From Scybalousia_A sp052170555 (lineage in GTDB: Bacteria > Bacteroidota > Bacteroidia > Bacteroidales > P3): DNA of 64,000 bases. The position numbers and the translations under genes were made by a program. The notes beneath the pieces are model-generated. The model was not told the DNA's origin and did no database searches. It was given only the letters and a program-made list of their open reading frames with translations. Shown here piece after piece: positions 25,709 through 35,537 of this stretch. Location: positions 1-64,000 of the forward strand of contig JBQNAI010000001.1 of the NCBI GenBank assembly GCA_052170555.1. The letters are read 5' to 3'. Numbering within the stretch: the first letter of the stretch is position 1; each line of letters starts with the position of its first letter.

Positions 25709-26467
25709 ATGGGAAACAAAGATAATTTAAAAAATAAGATAAACAAAGATAGGCTTCCTTCACATATAGCTATAATCATGGATGGTAATGGTCGTTGGGC
25801 GAAAAGAAAAAGGAAGGAACGAGTATTTGGACATCAGAATGGGGTGACAGCTGTTCGGAATGTGTGTGAAGCGGGTGCAGAATTAGGTATTAGTTACCTT
25901 ACATTGTATACTTTTAGTAAAGAGAATTGGAATCGTCCGCAGGAAGAGGTGGATGCTTTGATGAAAATGTTACTTGTAACTATTGGTAATGAAGAAAAAA
26001 CTCTTATGGACAATAATATCTGCCTTATGGCAATAGGAGATATATCGGAGTTGCATAAAGATACTTATGAGGCATTGTTGGAGATGATTGAAAAGACAAA
26101 GATTAATACGGGAATGAGACTCATATTAGCATTGAATTATTCTTCACGATGGGAAATTACTGAGGCTGTAAAGAATATTGCAATTGATATTAGTCAAGGT
26201 AAACTAAATAAGAATGATATAAATGAAAAATTATTCTCTTCCTACCTTACCACAAAAGGAATTCCTGATCCTGATCTACTAATTAGAACTTCGGGAGAGC
26301 AGAGGATAAGTAATTATCTACTTTGGCAACTTGCATATAGTGAATTATATTTCACCAAGGTTTTGTGGCCGGATTATTCTAAAGAGGACTTATATAAGGC
26401 TATTATTAATTATCAAAAACGTGAGCGAAGGTTTGGAAGGACTTCGGAACAACTGAAAGAAATGTAA
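25709..26467 (+). CDS. uppS: Isoprenyl transferase (undecaprenyl diphosphate synthase)
   Basis: Makes the C55 lipid carrier for peptidoglycan and O-antigen from isoprenyl diphosphates. 252 residues with catalytic Asp25 in IIMDGNGRWA, FSKENWNRP, and the C-terminal RTSGEQRISNYLLWQ and RERRFG(R) motifs. Uses IPP from the Dxs/IspG pathway, also encoded in this window. 89 nt upstream of bamA. Confidence 0.97.
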   Translation: MGNKDNLKNKINKDRLPSHIAIIMDGNGRWAKRKRKERVFGHQNGVTAVRNVCEAGAELGISYLTLYTFSKENWNRPQEEVDALMKMLLVTIGNEEKTLMDNNICLMAIGDISELHKDTYEALLEMIEKTKINTGMRLILALNYSSRWEITEAVKNIAIDISQGKLNKNDINEKLFSSYLTTKGIPDPDLLIRTSGEQRISNYLLWQLAYSELYFTKVLWPDYSKEDLYKAIINYQKRERRFGRTSEQLKEM

Positions 26468-26556
26468 AAAATTCGTTGTTCGTAAAATGAAATTGAAATA
26501 TTAACGTTATAACATTTAATTAATTTGGAATAAAACGCCACTTTAGAGAATTAATA

Positions 26557-29049
26557 ATGAAAGAAATAAAATATATATCAGTATTGATTGCCTTACTATC
26601 TTGTTTTAATATGGTTTATTCTCAACATGAGGAAGAATTACTATATGTAGACTACTATTCTCCCAAAGAGTATGAGGTGGGAGATATCATTGTTACAGGG
26701 GCAGATTATTTAGATCACACAAGTGTAATACTTCTTTCGGGGATATCTGTCGGTGAAAAGATAATGATACCGTCTGATAAATTTTCCTCAGCAGTAGATA
26801 AATTATGGAAGCAAGGTATATTTGAGGATATACACATATATATAACGAAAGTAAAAGAAAGAACAATTTTTTTAGAATATGCATTTAAGACCAAGCCAAG
26901 ACTTTCTCATTTTAGTTTTCAAGGAGTCTCAAGGGGTGAGGGGGATAAGATAAAAGAAAAACTTGGTATAGCAATTGGCGATGTTGTTACGGACAATTTA
27001 AAGACTAATTGTACTAATGCTATACATGACTATTTTGCAGATAAGGGTTATTATAGTACAATTACAGAGGTGATAGAGCAGTCGGATTCCTCTTCTAATA
27101 GGAAGGAATCTAGCCTTATTTTTAAGATAAATAAAGGAAAGAAAGTACGTATTGCTAAAATTAAACTTACAGGGAATGAAAATTTTTCTGCCAATAAAAT
27201 TCGTCGTCAGATGAAAAATACTAAGGAGTACAGATGGTGGAGAGTCTGGAAGACATCTCGTTTGATTGAGGAAGAATACAAATCGGATAAAGATTTAATA
27301 ATAGAAAGGTATAACAATGAAGGATATCGCGATGCTGCTATTACTTGGGATACAACCTATGTCCGCCGCAATAAATCTAATAGAGACGAGATTATTATTA
27401 ATATGAATATTTATGAAGGCAAGAAATACTACTTTCGTAATATTACTTGGGTTGGTAATACTAAATATACTGCGAAGGAGTTATCCGATCGCTTACGTAT
27501 AAACAAAGGGGATTCTTACAATAGAGAACTTTTGACACGCAACGTCAATTATGATCCAACAGGTAAAGATATTTCTTCACTTTATATGGATGATGGGTAT
27601 CTCTTTTTTAGAGTTTTACCTACTGAAATCAACATAGACAATGATTCTATAGACATAGAAATGCGTATTTATGAGGGTACGCAGGCAAGAATAGGGAAAG
27701 TAGAGATATTAGGTAATACAACTACTAATGATTTTGTGGTGCGTAGAGAATTGAAAACTATACCTGGACAGTTATTTTCAAGAGACGATTTGATGCGTTC
27801 AGTAAGAGAGATACAACAATTGGGTTATTTTGATCAAGAAAAAATAAATCCGAAAGTTGAACCTAATAACCAAAACGGTACAGTGGATATTACTTATGAA
27901 TTAATAGAAAAACAAACAGGCAATCAAATTAATGCATCAGGAGGTTGGGGAGGAGGTATGCTCCTTTTACAAGCAGGATTTACACTTACAAATTTTTCTA
28001 CGCGTAAATTCTTTGATTGGAATGCTTGGAGACCATTTCCTGTAGGTGACGGTCAAAGAGTATCTATTAATTTGCAAACTAATGGGTCATATTACTATGG
28101 AGGCTCTCTTTCTTTTACAGAACCATGGTTTGGAGGGAGAAAACCAACTTCACTGAGTGCGGGTATATATTATACATATCAAGATGATTCTTATTTTACA
28201 GAGGTTAGCAATTATCATATCAAAATATTGGGTGCAAGTGTTTCATTGGGGAAACGTTTAATTTGGCCGGATGATTATTTTACATTAATCCAAGGTATCA
28301 AATATCAGCTATATGATGTTAAAAATGCATCTTCGTTCATTTTGACTACAGGGAAAGCAAATAATTTGGCATATACTTTCACTTTTGGGAGAAATTCCAT
28401 AGATCAACCGATATTTCCTAGAGTAGGTAGTGAATTTGTATTGGATGGGGCTTTTACTTTTCCATATTCACTAGTTAATGGTAAAGATTATTCTCAACTT
28501 TCTATACAAGATAAATATCGTTGGTTAGAGTATTATAAGATTAATATTCGTGCCGGGTGGTACATGAACATCGTGGACAATCTTGTCCTATCGGCTAGGT
28601 CACGTTTCGGATTTCTTGGTAGATATAATAGGGATATAGACTATTCTCCATTTGAACGGTACTATCTTGGAGGTGATGGATTGACAGGCTATGCCTTAGA
28701 TGGAAGAGAAGTGGTGTCTTTGCGAGGATATGAGGCTTCTGCATTAGCACCTGAAAATGGTGCAACAGTATTTGATAAGTTTACTATGGAACTTCGTTTT
28801 CCATTAACCTTGAATCCGTCTGCAAGTGTGTACGTTTTGGCTTTTACAGAAGGAGGAAATTCTTGGTCAAATTTCAATAGTTTCTCTCCTTTTAAAATGT
28901 ATCGTTCAGCAGGAGTAGGAGTAAGGATTTATATGCAAATGTTTGGTTTGATAGGATTTGATTGGGGATATGGTTTTGATCCGGCATTTGGAGCAGTGAA
29001 TAAAAGCAAAGGACATTTTCACATATCACTTAACGGTTCTCTAGATTAG
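26557..29049 (+). CDS. bamA: Outer-membrane protein assembly factor BamA
   Basis: Omp85-family insertase that folds beta-barrel proteins into the outer membrane. Signal peptide at residues 1-23, POTRA domains over ~35-440, and a C-terminal 16-strand barrel over ~455-830. The conserved loop-6 motif appears as LRGYE. The 830-residue length is normal for Bacteroidota. Followed 37 nt later by two periplasmic chaperone genes. Client proteins probably include the barrel proteins at 24.9 and 52.5 kb. Confidence 0.95.
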   Translation: MKEIKYISVLIALLSCFNMVYSQHEEELLYVDYYSPKEYEVGDIIVTGADYLDHTSVILLSGISVGEKIMIPSDKFSSAVDKLWKQGIFEDIHIYITKVKERTIFLEYAFKTKPRLSHFSFQGVSRGEGDKIKEKLGIAIGDVVTDNLKTNCTNAIHDYFADKGYYSTITEVIEQSDSSSNRKESSLIFKINKGKKVRIAKIKLTGNENFSANKIRRQMKNTKEYRWWRVWKTSRLIEEEYKSDKDLIIERYNNEGYRDAAITWDTTYVRRNKSNRDEIIINMNIYEGKKYYFRNITWVGNTKYTAKELSDRLRINKGDSYNRELLTRNVNYDPTGKDISSLYMDDGYLFFRVLPTEINIDNDSIDIEMRIYEGTQARIGKVEILGNTTTNDFVVRRELKTIPGQLFSRDDLMRSVREIQQLGYFDQEKINPKVEPNNQNGTVDITYELIEKQTGNQINASGGWGGGMLLLQAGFTLTNFSTRKFFDWNAWRPFPVGDGQRVSINLQTNGSYYYGGSLSFTEPWFGGRKPTSLSAGIYYTYQDDSYFTEVSNYHIKILGASVSLGKRLIWPDDYFTLIQGIKYQLYDVKNASSFILTTGKANNLAYTFTFGRNSIDQPIFPRVGSEFVLDGAFTFPYSLVNGKDYSQLSIQDKYRWLEYYKINIRAGWYMNIVDNLVLSARSRFGFLGRYNRDIDYSPFERYYLGGDGLTGYALDGREVVSLRGYEASALAPENGATVFDKFTMELRFPLTLNPSASVYVLAFTEGGNSWSNFNSFSPFKMYRSAGVGVRIYMQMFGLIGFDWGYGFDPAFGAVNKSKGHFHISLNGSLD

Positions 29050-29086
29050 AAACTATGAATTTATAAAGAAAAAAAATTTATATAAG

Positions 29087-29623
29087 ATGAGAAGAACATT
29101 TTTGTTTATTGTTGTATTATTGTGTGGTTTTATTTCATTTGCACAAAAATTTGCTTGTGTTGATTCTGATTATATCTTAAGTAATATGCCAGAATATAAA
29201 CAAGCACAGAAAGAATTGGAAGATGTCTCTATACAGTGGCAGAAAGAAATAGAGAGTAAACTTTCGGAAGTAGATAAAATGTATAAACAGTATCAAGCGG
29301 AAGCTTTATTATTGCCAACAGATTTAAAAACTAAAAAGGAAAATGAGATAGTTGCAGCGGAGAAAGTGGCAAAGAATATGCAAAAACAGAGATTTGGAAA
29401 TGAAGGCGATTTGGTGAAAAAACGTGCCGAATTAATAAAGCCTATTCAAGATAAGGTGTACAATGCTATTGAGAAATTAGCACAAGAAAAGAATTATTCT
29501 GTTATATTTGATAAGGCGAGTGGAGCGACACTATTATACATAGATGATAAGACAGATATATCAGATTTAGTATTATCGGAGTTGGGTTATAGAGTTAATA
29601 ATTCTATATCTAAAAAACGCTAA
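29087..29623 (+). CDS. OmpH/Skp-family periplasmic chaperone 1
   Basis: Signal peptide ending SFAQ (residues 1-20), then a strand FACVDSDYILSNMPEYKQAQKEL typical of Skp. A long coiled coil (~40-125) and a C-terminal strand AEKNYSVIFDKAS region follow. Skp holds unfolded outer-membrane proteins on their way to BamA. 178 residues. A separate copy follows 111 nt downstream, with an unusual repeat array between them. Confidence 0.93.
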   Translation: MRRTFLFIVVLLCGFISFAQKFACVDSDYILSNMPEYKQAQKELEDVSIQWQKEIESKLSEVDKMYKQYQAEALLLPTDLKTKKENEIVAAEKVAKNMQKQRFGNEGDLVKKRAELIKPIQDKVYNAIEKLAQEKNYSVIFDKASGATLLYIDDKTDISDLVLSELGYRVNNSISKKR

Positions 29624-29651
29624 TTTATTTATGGTGTTATAAAAATAGAAT

Positions 29652-29702
29652 GTGAAATTAGCAAATTAAAGTGCGACATTGGTGGATCAAAGTGTGATAT
29701 TG
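29652..29702 (+). repeat. Three direct repeats between the two Skp genes
   Basis: GTG-A-AATT at 29652, AAAGTGCGACATT at 29668-29680 and AAAGTGTGATATT at 29689-29701, with starts 19 and 21 nt apart, about two helical turns. The pattern matches the AAAGTGTGAGATTAAT motif seen at 10.6 and 14.5 kb. It may be a regulator site for the second Skp gene or an RNA-processing signal. Confidence 0.45.
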
Positions 29703-29734
29703 AATTTTTAATATAAGAAAATAATAATAAAATA

Positions 29735-30253
29735 ATGAAAAAAACAGTAAAGCTATTAGTATTTGCAGCAGTGTTAGTATTTGCAGCAGCCGGAGTAAAT
29801 GCTCAGAGAACAGTGAAGCTTGGACATTTTAGTTCCAAAGAATTAATTCAGAAAATGCCTGACTATGAGAAGGCTCAGAATACACTTAAAGAGGAAATGG
29901 AGAAGCTCCGTGGTGAAGTGGAAGAGATGCAAAAAGAGGTGGAAAGACTTTCCTCTGAATATCAATCAAAAAGAGATCAACTATCCGACCTATTGAAGCA
30001 AACTAAGGAGAAAGAAATACAAGATGCCTACAATCGTTTGCAAACTTTTCAAGCAAATAGTCAACAAGTGTTATCAAACAAAGAATCAGAATTGACAGAA
30101 GCAATATATAATAAAGTAAAGGTTGCAGCAGAGAATGTGGCTAAAGCAGGGAAATACGATTATATTTTTGAAGCTAATGGAATTCTTTGGTATGCCAGTG
30201 ACAGTGATAATGTTACTTCATTGATTGAAAAAGAATTAGGACTTAAAAAATAA
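29735..30253 (+). CDS. OmpH/Skp-family periplasmic chaperone 2
   Basis: Signal peptide of 24 residues ending VNAQ. The core has KLGHFSSKELIQKMPDYEKAQ, a long coiled coil (~55-130) and a closing strand YDYIFEANG. 172 residues, paralogous to the preceding gene but clearly diverged. Followed by tRNA-Leu with its own promoter. Confidence 0.93.
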   Translation: MKKTVKLLVFAAVLVFAAAGVNAQRTVKLGHFSSKELIQKMPDYEKAQNTLKEEMEKLRGEVEEMQKEVERLSSEYQSKRDQLSDLLKQTKEKEIQDAYNRLQTFQANSQQVLSNKESELTEAIYNKVKVAAENVAKAGKYDYIFEANGILWYASDSDNVTSLIEKELGLKK

Positions 30254-30270
30254 GTTTTTCAATAAAAAGT

Positions 30271-30301
30271 TTTGTAGGTTGCCTAAAATATTGTAATTTT
30301 G
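30271..30301 (+). promoter_or_regulatory. Promoter for tRNA-Leu
   Basis: TTTG 30271-30274, 19-base spacer, TAATTTTG 30294-30301; the tRNA begins 15 bases later. Confidence 0.75.
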
Positions 30302-30315
30302 CAACCTCAAAATGA

Positions 30316-30397
30316 GCGGATGTGGCGTAATTGGTAGCCGCGCTAGACTTAGGATCTAGTCCCGTGAGGGGTGAGAGTTCGAGTCTCTCCATCCGCA
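30316..30397 (+). tRNA. tRNA-Leu (anticodon TAG)
   Basis: 82-nt cloverleaf. The acceptor arms GCGGATG and CATCCGC pair fully, the anticodon stem CTAGA/TCTAG encloses the loop CTTAGGA, a long variable arm follows as expected for Leu, and the T arm contains GTTCGAGTC. CCA is not encoded. Confidence 0.96.
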
Positions 30398-30398
30398 C

Positions 30399-30427
30399 AA
30401 CTCAGAGGAACTTCCTCTGAGTTTTTT
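30399..30427 (+). terminator. Intrinsic terminator of tRNA-Leu
   Basis: 11-bp stem (30399-30409 with 30413-30423) with a tight loop and a six-T tail, 2 nt past the tRNA. Confidence 0.88.
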
Positions 30428-30703
30428 GTTTTTATTTCTTTGCTGTGTTTTGCAAGCCGTGGTGTTAAATATTACTTTATCGGGTTTATATTCAACATTT
30501 AGTAATGAACTATAATAAAAAAATACATCCTCATACTATATGATGTTGTACAATGATGTAACATCAATATCTGATACTGCATAGGAATACAGCCTTTTTC
30601 TCAGTATTAATTGTCAAAATATTTCCAGAACCGTATAACAAAAAATCTTAATTATAAAACAAAGAAGTTTTGTTTAGGCGATAAGATCTGTAGTTGTGAA
30701 AAA

Positions 30704-32329
30704 TTATTTTTCTTTTATTTTATTTAAGATTGCTTCGTAATGATGTTCTAATGTTTCCCCCCAACTTGAACGAACAGATATAAATTTTTCTATTATTTGT
30801 TTTGCTTTTAGATAATCCTTTCTTTGATACAAAACCCATGCATACGTATCTATAAAAGATAGATTGTCCGGATATTTTTCTATGACTTTTTCTATATATT
30901 CTAAAGCTTTATCCAAATCTTTGTTATCTATACAGAGATAGTATGCGTAATTATTTAATACAGGATAGTTATTGGGATTAATTTTTAGAACCTCTTTATA
31001 ACTTTTAAAACACTCCTCTTTTTGTCCTAAAAGGAAATAACAGTCTCCCAGATTCGTATAAAAATCTTCTTTCATAGACTTATTTTTTCCTGTTTTGTTC
31101 AAACCTATTAATAAAGTCTCTACTGCATTAGAATAATCTTCTTTTAATTCTTGATTAACTCCCTTGAAAAGGTATGGTATAGGCTGTTCAGGGTAAAGTT
31201 CAATAGTTTGATTTGCAATTTCTATCATTTTATCTGGGTTTTCGAAGGTACTTGATGCGTAGAGTAAATTAGTATAGAGTTCAAAAGTAGTACAACCTAA
31301 TTCTATAGATTTACGAGCGGAATAAGCTCCTTGTACAAAATCTAATCGTCGCATATAACCAAGATTGAGCATGCTCCATAATTGACACTGGTTTGTGTCT
31401 ACTGTTGTTCGCATGGTTTCCAGTAGGGAAAAGAATCGTTTAAATGCGATAGTATCCGTATCTACTTTATCTTGATAAACAGAAAAAATAATGTTTATCT
31501 TGGTTTGGAAATCTATACTTTCTTGTGACACTGCTTTTTTCAAATAATAGTACAAAGAATCTTCTTCATTTTTGACCAAATAGTAATTTGCATAGGTGAA
31601 ATTTAGTAAATCATTATCAGGGTCTATTTGTTCAACTTTTTTATAGTATTCAAAAGCTTTGTCATAGTTTTTTTCTTTCATCTGCATCTCTGCAAGAATA
31701 GACCAATATTTACTCTGGGAGGGAAAAGCCTTGGAGAGATTTCTAATCTCTTTCTCTGCTTTAATTTTATCTCCCTTCTCTCGGTATATATTGTACTTAA
31801 GCATAGATGTTATTTCATTGACACCAAAACGTTTTTCCATTCTGTCTAATGTGAATAATTCCGCTTTAGTATCTTGTTTGACACGATAAATACTTACTAG
31901 CTGTTGCCAATATTCAATTACCTCTGGATTATACTTAACTATTGTCTCAAATATTTTAGCAGCTTCTTCGTAATTTTGTATTGCCAGATAGATATCTGCA
32001 AGCTGCAACTTGTACCAAACATTTCTTTCATCAAGTTTGATTGCTCTTTTACCATAGTCAATACTATTAGTTATATCCTGTTTATGAAAAGCAATATTTG
32101 AAAGATAATATAAAACAGTAGAATTATTTTTATCTTTGTTTATTAATTGTTGATAAATCTTCTCTGCTTTATCCCATTCATCGTTATTTAGTGCTGTAAC
32201 AGCATCTATTATTGCAGAGTTTATCTCATACTCTTTTGTAAATAAGTTACCTTTTGTAATGTTCTTTTTTGTTGAACATGAATATAGTAAAATAATGAGA
32301 GATATTATTAAAAGAAATTTTTTTCCCAT
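30704..32329 (-). CDS. TPR-repeat lipoprotein
   Basis: Lipoprotein signal with lipobox LYSC (Cys18), then roughly ten tetratricopeptide repeats (residues ~40-530), for example ALNNDEWDKAEKIYQQLI, EAAKIFETIVKYNPEV, KAFEYYKKVEQIDPD and LEYIEKVIEKYPDN. 541 residues. TPR lipoproteins next to sugar nucleotidyltransferases are common in Bacteroidota and are thought to be scaffolds at the inner or outer membrane. Its own promoter is present, so it need not be cotranscribed with the upstream gene 300 nt away. Confidence 0.88.
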   Translation of the reverse strand: MGKKFLLIISLIILLYSCSTKKNITKGNLFTKEYEINSAIIDAVTALNNDEWDKAEKIYQQLINKDKNNSTVLYYLSNIAFHKQDITNSIDYGKRAIKLDERNVWYKLQLADIYLAIQNYEEAAKIFETIVKYNPEVIEYWQQLVSIYRVKQDTKAELFTLDRMEKRFGVNEITSMLKYNIYREKGDKIKAEKEIRNLSKAFPSQSKYWSILAEMQMKEKNYDKAFEYYKKVEQIDPDNDLLNFTYANYYLVKNEEDSLYYYLKKAVSQESIDFQTKINIIFSVYQDKVDTDTIAFKRFFSLLETMRTTVDTNQCQLWSMLNLGYMRRLDFVQGAYSARKSIELGCTTFELYTNLLYASSTFENPDKMIEIANQTIELYPEQPIPYLFKGVNQELKEDYSNAVETLLIGLNKTGKNKSMKEDFYTNLGDCYFLLGQKEECFKSYKEVLKINPNNYPVLNNYAYYLCIDNKDLDKALEYIEKVIEKYPDNLSFIDTYAWVLYQRKDYLKAKQIIEKFISVRSSWGETLEHHYEAILNKIKEK

Positions 32330-32378
32330 TTTATTAAAATAAATAGTTATATAAATCTTCTGCTGATTTAATGAATTG

Positions 32379-32410
32379 CAAAATTAGTAATAAAAATTCT
32401 TATCGGCAAA
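32379..32410 (-). promoter_or_regulatory. Promoter for TPR lipoprotein
   Basis: On the minus strand TTTG (32410-32407), 20-base spacer, TAATTTTG (32386-32379). Confidence 0.7.
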
Positions 32411-32629
32411 AATTTTTACTGATAAGTTAATAATAGGGAAAAATTATCTTTTAGGGGAAACACAACAAAAAAAATCATATTACGAGTATAATATTTACAC
32501 TACTAAACATTCAAACATTTATTTCTCTTTTTATTACAATAGAAATAATGCTTGCCTAGTATTTGTTAGATAATATTAAAATAAAACAGGTATTGATGAT
32601 ATATTTATTTCTTTTGATTGATGATAGAC

Positions 32630-33634
32630 TTAGTTTATGGTTGAGAAATCTCCAATAGATAATTCATCTAGTTGTTTGCTATACACAACATTACTACCCA
32701 GCATAGAGTTTTTTATTATAGCATTTTCTATTGTTGAATCGTGTGCTATAATTGAATTTTTTACAATAGAGTTGTGTATAGTAACATTATCTTCCACTGA
32801 GGTATAAGGACCAATAATAGAATTATCAATTTTAACATTTTTTCCGATATAACAAGGTTCTATTATTAAAGAATTGTTACTTTTGATTGTATTGTGAATT
32901 TTGTCTAAGTTCATGTCTAAACATAATAAACGTTTATTGGTATTGATAACGGCATCTTTGTTACCACAATCTAACCATTCTTTTACGGTTTCTGTCTTAA
33001 AAATAAAACCTTCTTGTAACATATTTTCTAAACAGTCGGTAAGTTGATACTCTCCCGAATGTACTGCATGTTCATCTATCAAACGTTTGATATGCTTACA
33101 CAACAACTCTGCCCTATTGAAATAATAGATGCCGATGATTGCTTCATCGCTAACAAATTCCTTCGGTTTTTCAATAAAAGCAGTTATCTTATCATTGTTT
33201 TTATCTTTTTTGATTACACCAAAAGCTTGCGGATTTTCTACGTGTGAAGTCCAAATGATACCTTCGCTATCCAAATCCATTTTAAACGAAGCATCAAATA
33301 GGGTATCTGCAAATGCAATAATAGTGTTCCCATTAAGAAGCTCTCGTGCTTGCCATATGGCATCAGCTGTCCCCAATGGATTCTTCTGATGATATATTCT
33401 ACCTACCGCACCTAAAGATTCTGCAATACTAATAAGCTCTTTTTCTACTTGTTCCCCAAAATTTCCAATGACAAAACCTATGTTATTAACTTTTAATTGA
33501 CAAGTTTTGACGATTTCTCTGCAAAGAATTTTGACAATCTCTTCTCCGCATACTTTTATCAATGGCTTTGCAGTAACAAGTGTGTGTGGACGTAATCTTT
33601 TTCCGAGCCCTGCCATTGGAATTATTATATTCAT
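32630..33634 (-). CDS. Sugar-phosphate nucleotidyltransferase
   Basis: N-terminal nucleotidyltransferase domain (residues 1-235) with the signature IIPMAGLGKRLRPHTLVTAKPLI, DT in FADTLFD, and EKPKEF. The C terminus (~255-330) consists of hexapeptide left-handed helix repeats (IGKNVKIDNSIIGPYTSVEDN). It activates a sugar 1-phosphate as UDP-, dTDP- or GDP-sugar for envelope polymers. The exact sugar and nucleotide cannot be decided from sequence. 334 residues. Confidence 0.88.
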   Translation of the reverse strand: MNIIIPMAGLGKRLRPHTLVTAKPLIKVCGEEIVKILCREIVKTCQLKVNNIGFVIGNFGEQVEKELISIAESLGAVGRIYHQKNPLGTADAIWQARELLNGNTIIAFADTLFDASFKMDLDSEGIIWTSHVENPQAFGVIKKDKNNDKITAFIEKPKEFVSDEAIIGIYYFNRAELLCKHIKRLIDEHAVHSGEYQLTDCLENMLQEGFIFKTETVKEWLDCGNKDAVINTNKRLLCLDMNLDKIHNTIKSNNSLIIEPCYIGKNVKIDNSIIGPYTSVEDNVTIHNSIVKNSIIAHDSTIENAIIKNSMLGSNVVYSKQLDELSIGDFSTIN

Positions 33635-33681
33635 ACTACGTTAACGTTGTTAAACAATTTTAAATAAAGACATCTACGGGG

Positions 33682-33689
33682 CAAAGATA
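33682..33689 (-). promoter_or_regulatory. -7 box for sugar nucleotidyltransferase
   Basis: TATCTTTG on the minus strand, 48 bases upstream of the start codon. Confidence 0.5.
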
Positions 33690-33899
33690 CGTAAAATTGT
33701 TGAAAACGATTACAAAATAAAATTCTTTTTACCCGTGTCATACAATAGGTTTATTGGACTGGTTATTCAAAATCGCAAAAAACAAGATTGATTCTTTTAT
33801 TAATTTTTCTGAAAAAACAAAAGTATATGAATAAAGTCTTGGTAATTTTATAACTTCGCACTCTATTTTTATGATTGTATGTAATAAAATTATGATGTA

Positions 33900-35165
33900 A
33901 TGAATGTGGAGATTATTAATATAGGAGATGAGCTACTTATTGGACAAGTGGTAAATACCAACGCTTCTTATATTGCTAAAATATTGAATAGTGTTGGCAT
34001 TGCTGTAAAATACATAACTGTGATTAGTGATGATACAGAGCAAATAAGACAAAGTGTTATTGAAGCGTTGAATCGTGTAGATTGTGTATTGATTACCGGT
34101 GGGCTTGGTCCGACAAAAGATGATGTGACAAAATATTGTTTGAATGAATTGTTTGGAGGGAAACTTGTAGAGAATAGGAATGTTAGCAAGCACATAAAAA
34201 AAATTTTTGAGATACGTAATTTACCGTATACCAACACGAATCGTTCACAGTCTTTTATACCTGATTGTTGTAAGGTTATATTTAATTCCATTGGTACAGC
34301 TCCGGGTATGGTATTCAATAAAGATGGAAAATTGGTTGTGTGTATGCCTGGCGTTCCTTTTGAAATGGAGCAAATGATGGAAGAAGTTGTTCCTATGCTT
34401 TTACAAAAGTACAAGACAGAACCAATTATTCATCGTACTATCATGCTGACTGGTATCAGTGAGAGTTTTCTTTCTGATAAATTAGGAAGATTTGAGAAAT
34501 ATTTAGTAGAGCTTAATAGACGACGAAAAGATTGTAGATATACTCTTGCTTATCTCCCTTGTTCAGGCATTATGAAATTAAGGTTTAGTGTGTATGGAGC
34601 TAATGGTACTGAGGTGCAACGAGAGTATGATAGGGCATATAAACGCTTGAGAGATGAGATTAGAGAATATATTATAGCAAATGAGGATAAAGATATCGCA
34701 CAAATATTAGGAGATAGATTAATTTCATTACATCAAACTCTTGCGATAGCAGAAAGTTGTACAGGAGGGAATATTGCACATCAAATAACCTTAAGCCCCG
34801 GAGCATCTTTGTATTTCAAAGGAGGTGTCGTATCTTATTGTAATGAGGCTAAGATAAAAGTTTTGGGTATTGAACAGAAAATTCTAAACTCTTTAGGTGC
34901 GGTTAATGAGAATGTAGCTAAGCAAATGGCTGAGGGTGTCTTACACTTGTATGATACAGATTTTGCAATATCCACAACAGGTATAGCTGGTCCTGAAACT
35001 GATGGTTCATTGACGCAAGTTGGTACGGTATACATAGCTATTGCTTCTCAAAATAAAGCGACTGTTGTAGAGAGATTTTGTTTGCCGACTAATCGTTCCA
35101 ATTTTATAGATTGTGTAACCAATATTGCCCTTTCTATTTTGTTAAAGAAAATACAATATTATTAA
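33900..35165 (+). CDS. cinA: CinA-family protein (NMN amidohydrolase / damage-inducible)
   Basis: N-terminal MoCF-like domain (residues 1-170: NIGDELLIGQVVNTNA, ITGGLGPTKDDVTK, APGMVF, MPGVPFEME). The C-terminal CinA amidase domain is at ~265-420 with the catalytic serine in AESCTGGNIA, then FKGGVVSYCNEAK and STTGIAGPETDG. It removes the amide from NMN in NAD recycling and, in some bacteria, is linked to competence. 421 residues, full length. Divergent from the sugar nucleotidyltransferase gene. Confidence 0.94.
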   Translation: MNVEIINIGDELLIGQVVNTNASYIAKILNSVGIAVKYITVISDDTEQIRQSVIEALNRVDCVLITGGLGPTKDDVTKYCLNELFGGKLVENRNVSKHIKKIFEIRNLPYTNTNRSQSFIPDCCKVIFNSIGTAPGMVFNKDGKLVVCMPGVPFEMEQMMEEVVPMLLQKYKTEPIIHRTIMLTGISESFLSDKLGRFEKYLVELNRRRKDCRYTLAYLPCSGIMKLRFSVYGANGTEVQREYDRAYKRLRDEIREYIIANEDKDIAQILGDRLISLHQTLAIAESCTGGNIAHQITLSPGASLYFKGGVVSYCNEAKIKVLGIEQKILNSLGAVNENVAKQMAEGVLHLYDTDFAISTTGIAGPETDGSLTQVGTVYIAIASQNKATVVERFCLPTNRSNFIDCVTNIALSILLKKIQYY

Positions 35166-35458
35166 CATTTTTACAATTTAATTATACTTGTCTCACCCCC
35201 CCCTATAATACCTTATTTATCTACATTGTATAACATGTTGTGCATAGACTCTATTACTTTTTGTTTTAATTGTATTTTTCATTTATCGCTTTCATTACTT
35301 TATTCGTTTGCATCTAAACTTTAGTGTTATTAACACTGCTTATTTTTATGAGAATGGTCATTATTACTTGTATGGTGACTTGATATTTGTTAAGATAACG
35401 AATATTAATCATAAATATTAATAAGGGAGACTTTTGTATATCAATTTTGACGAATTTA
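35166..35458. other. Intergenic region with a C8 tract
   Basis: No gene. It contains a run of eight C (35196-35203), striking in such AT-rich sequence and similar in context (C tract followed by TAT) to a C7 at 21052. No hairpin or known motif was recognised. Confidence 0.5.
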
Positions 35459-35490
35459 TTTGCACATATCAAAAAATGATTATAAATTTG
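35459..35490 (+). promoter_or_regulatory. Promoter for iorAB
   Basis: TTTG 35459-35462, 20-base spacer, TAAATTTG 35483-35490; 48 bases before iorA. Confidence 0.72.
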
Positions 35491-35537
35491 CAGAAGTTTT
35501 TATAAGAGATGGGAACAATTGTTAAAAAATAAAAATT

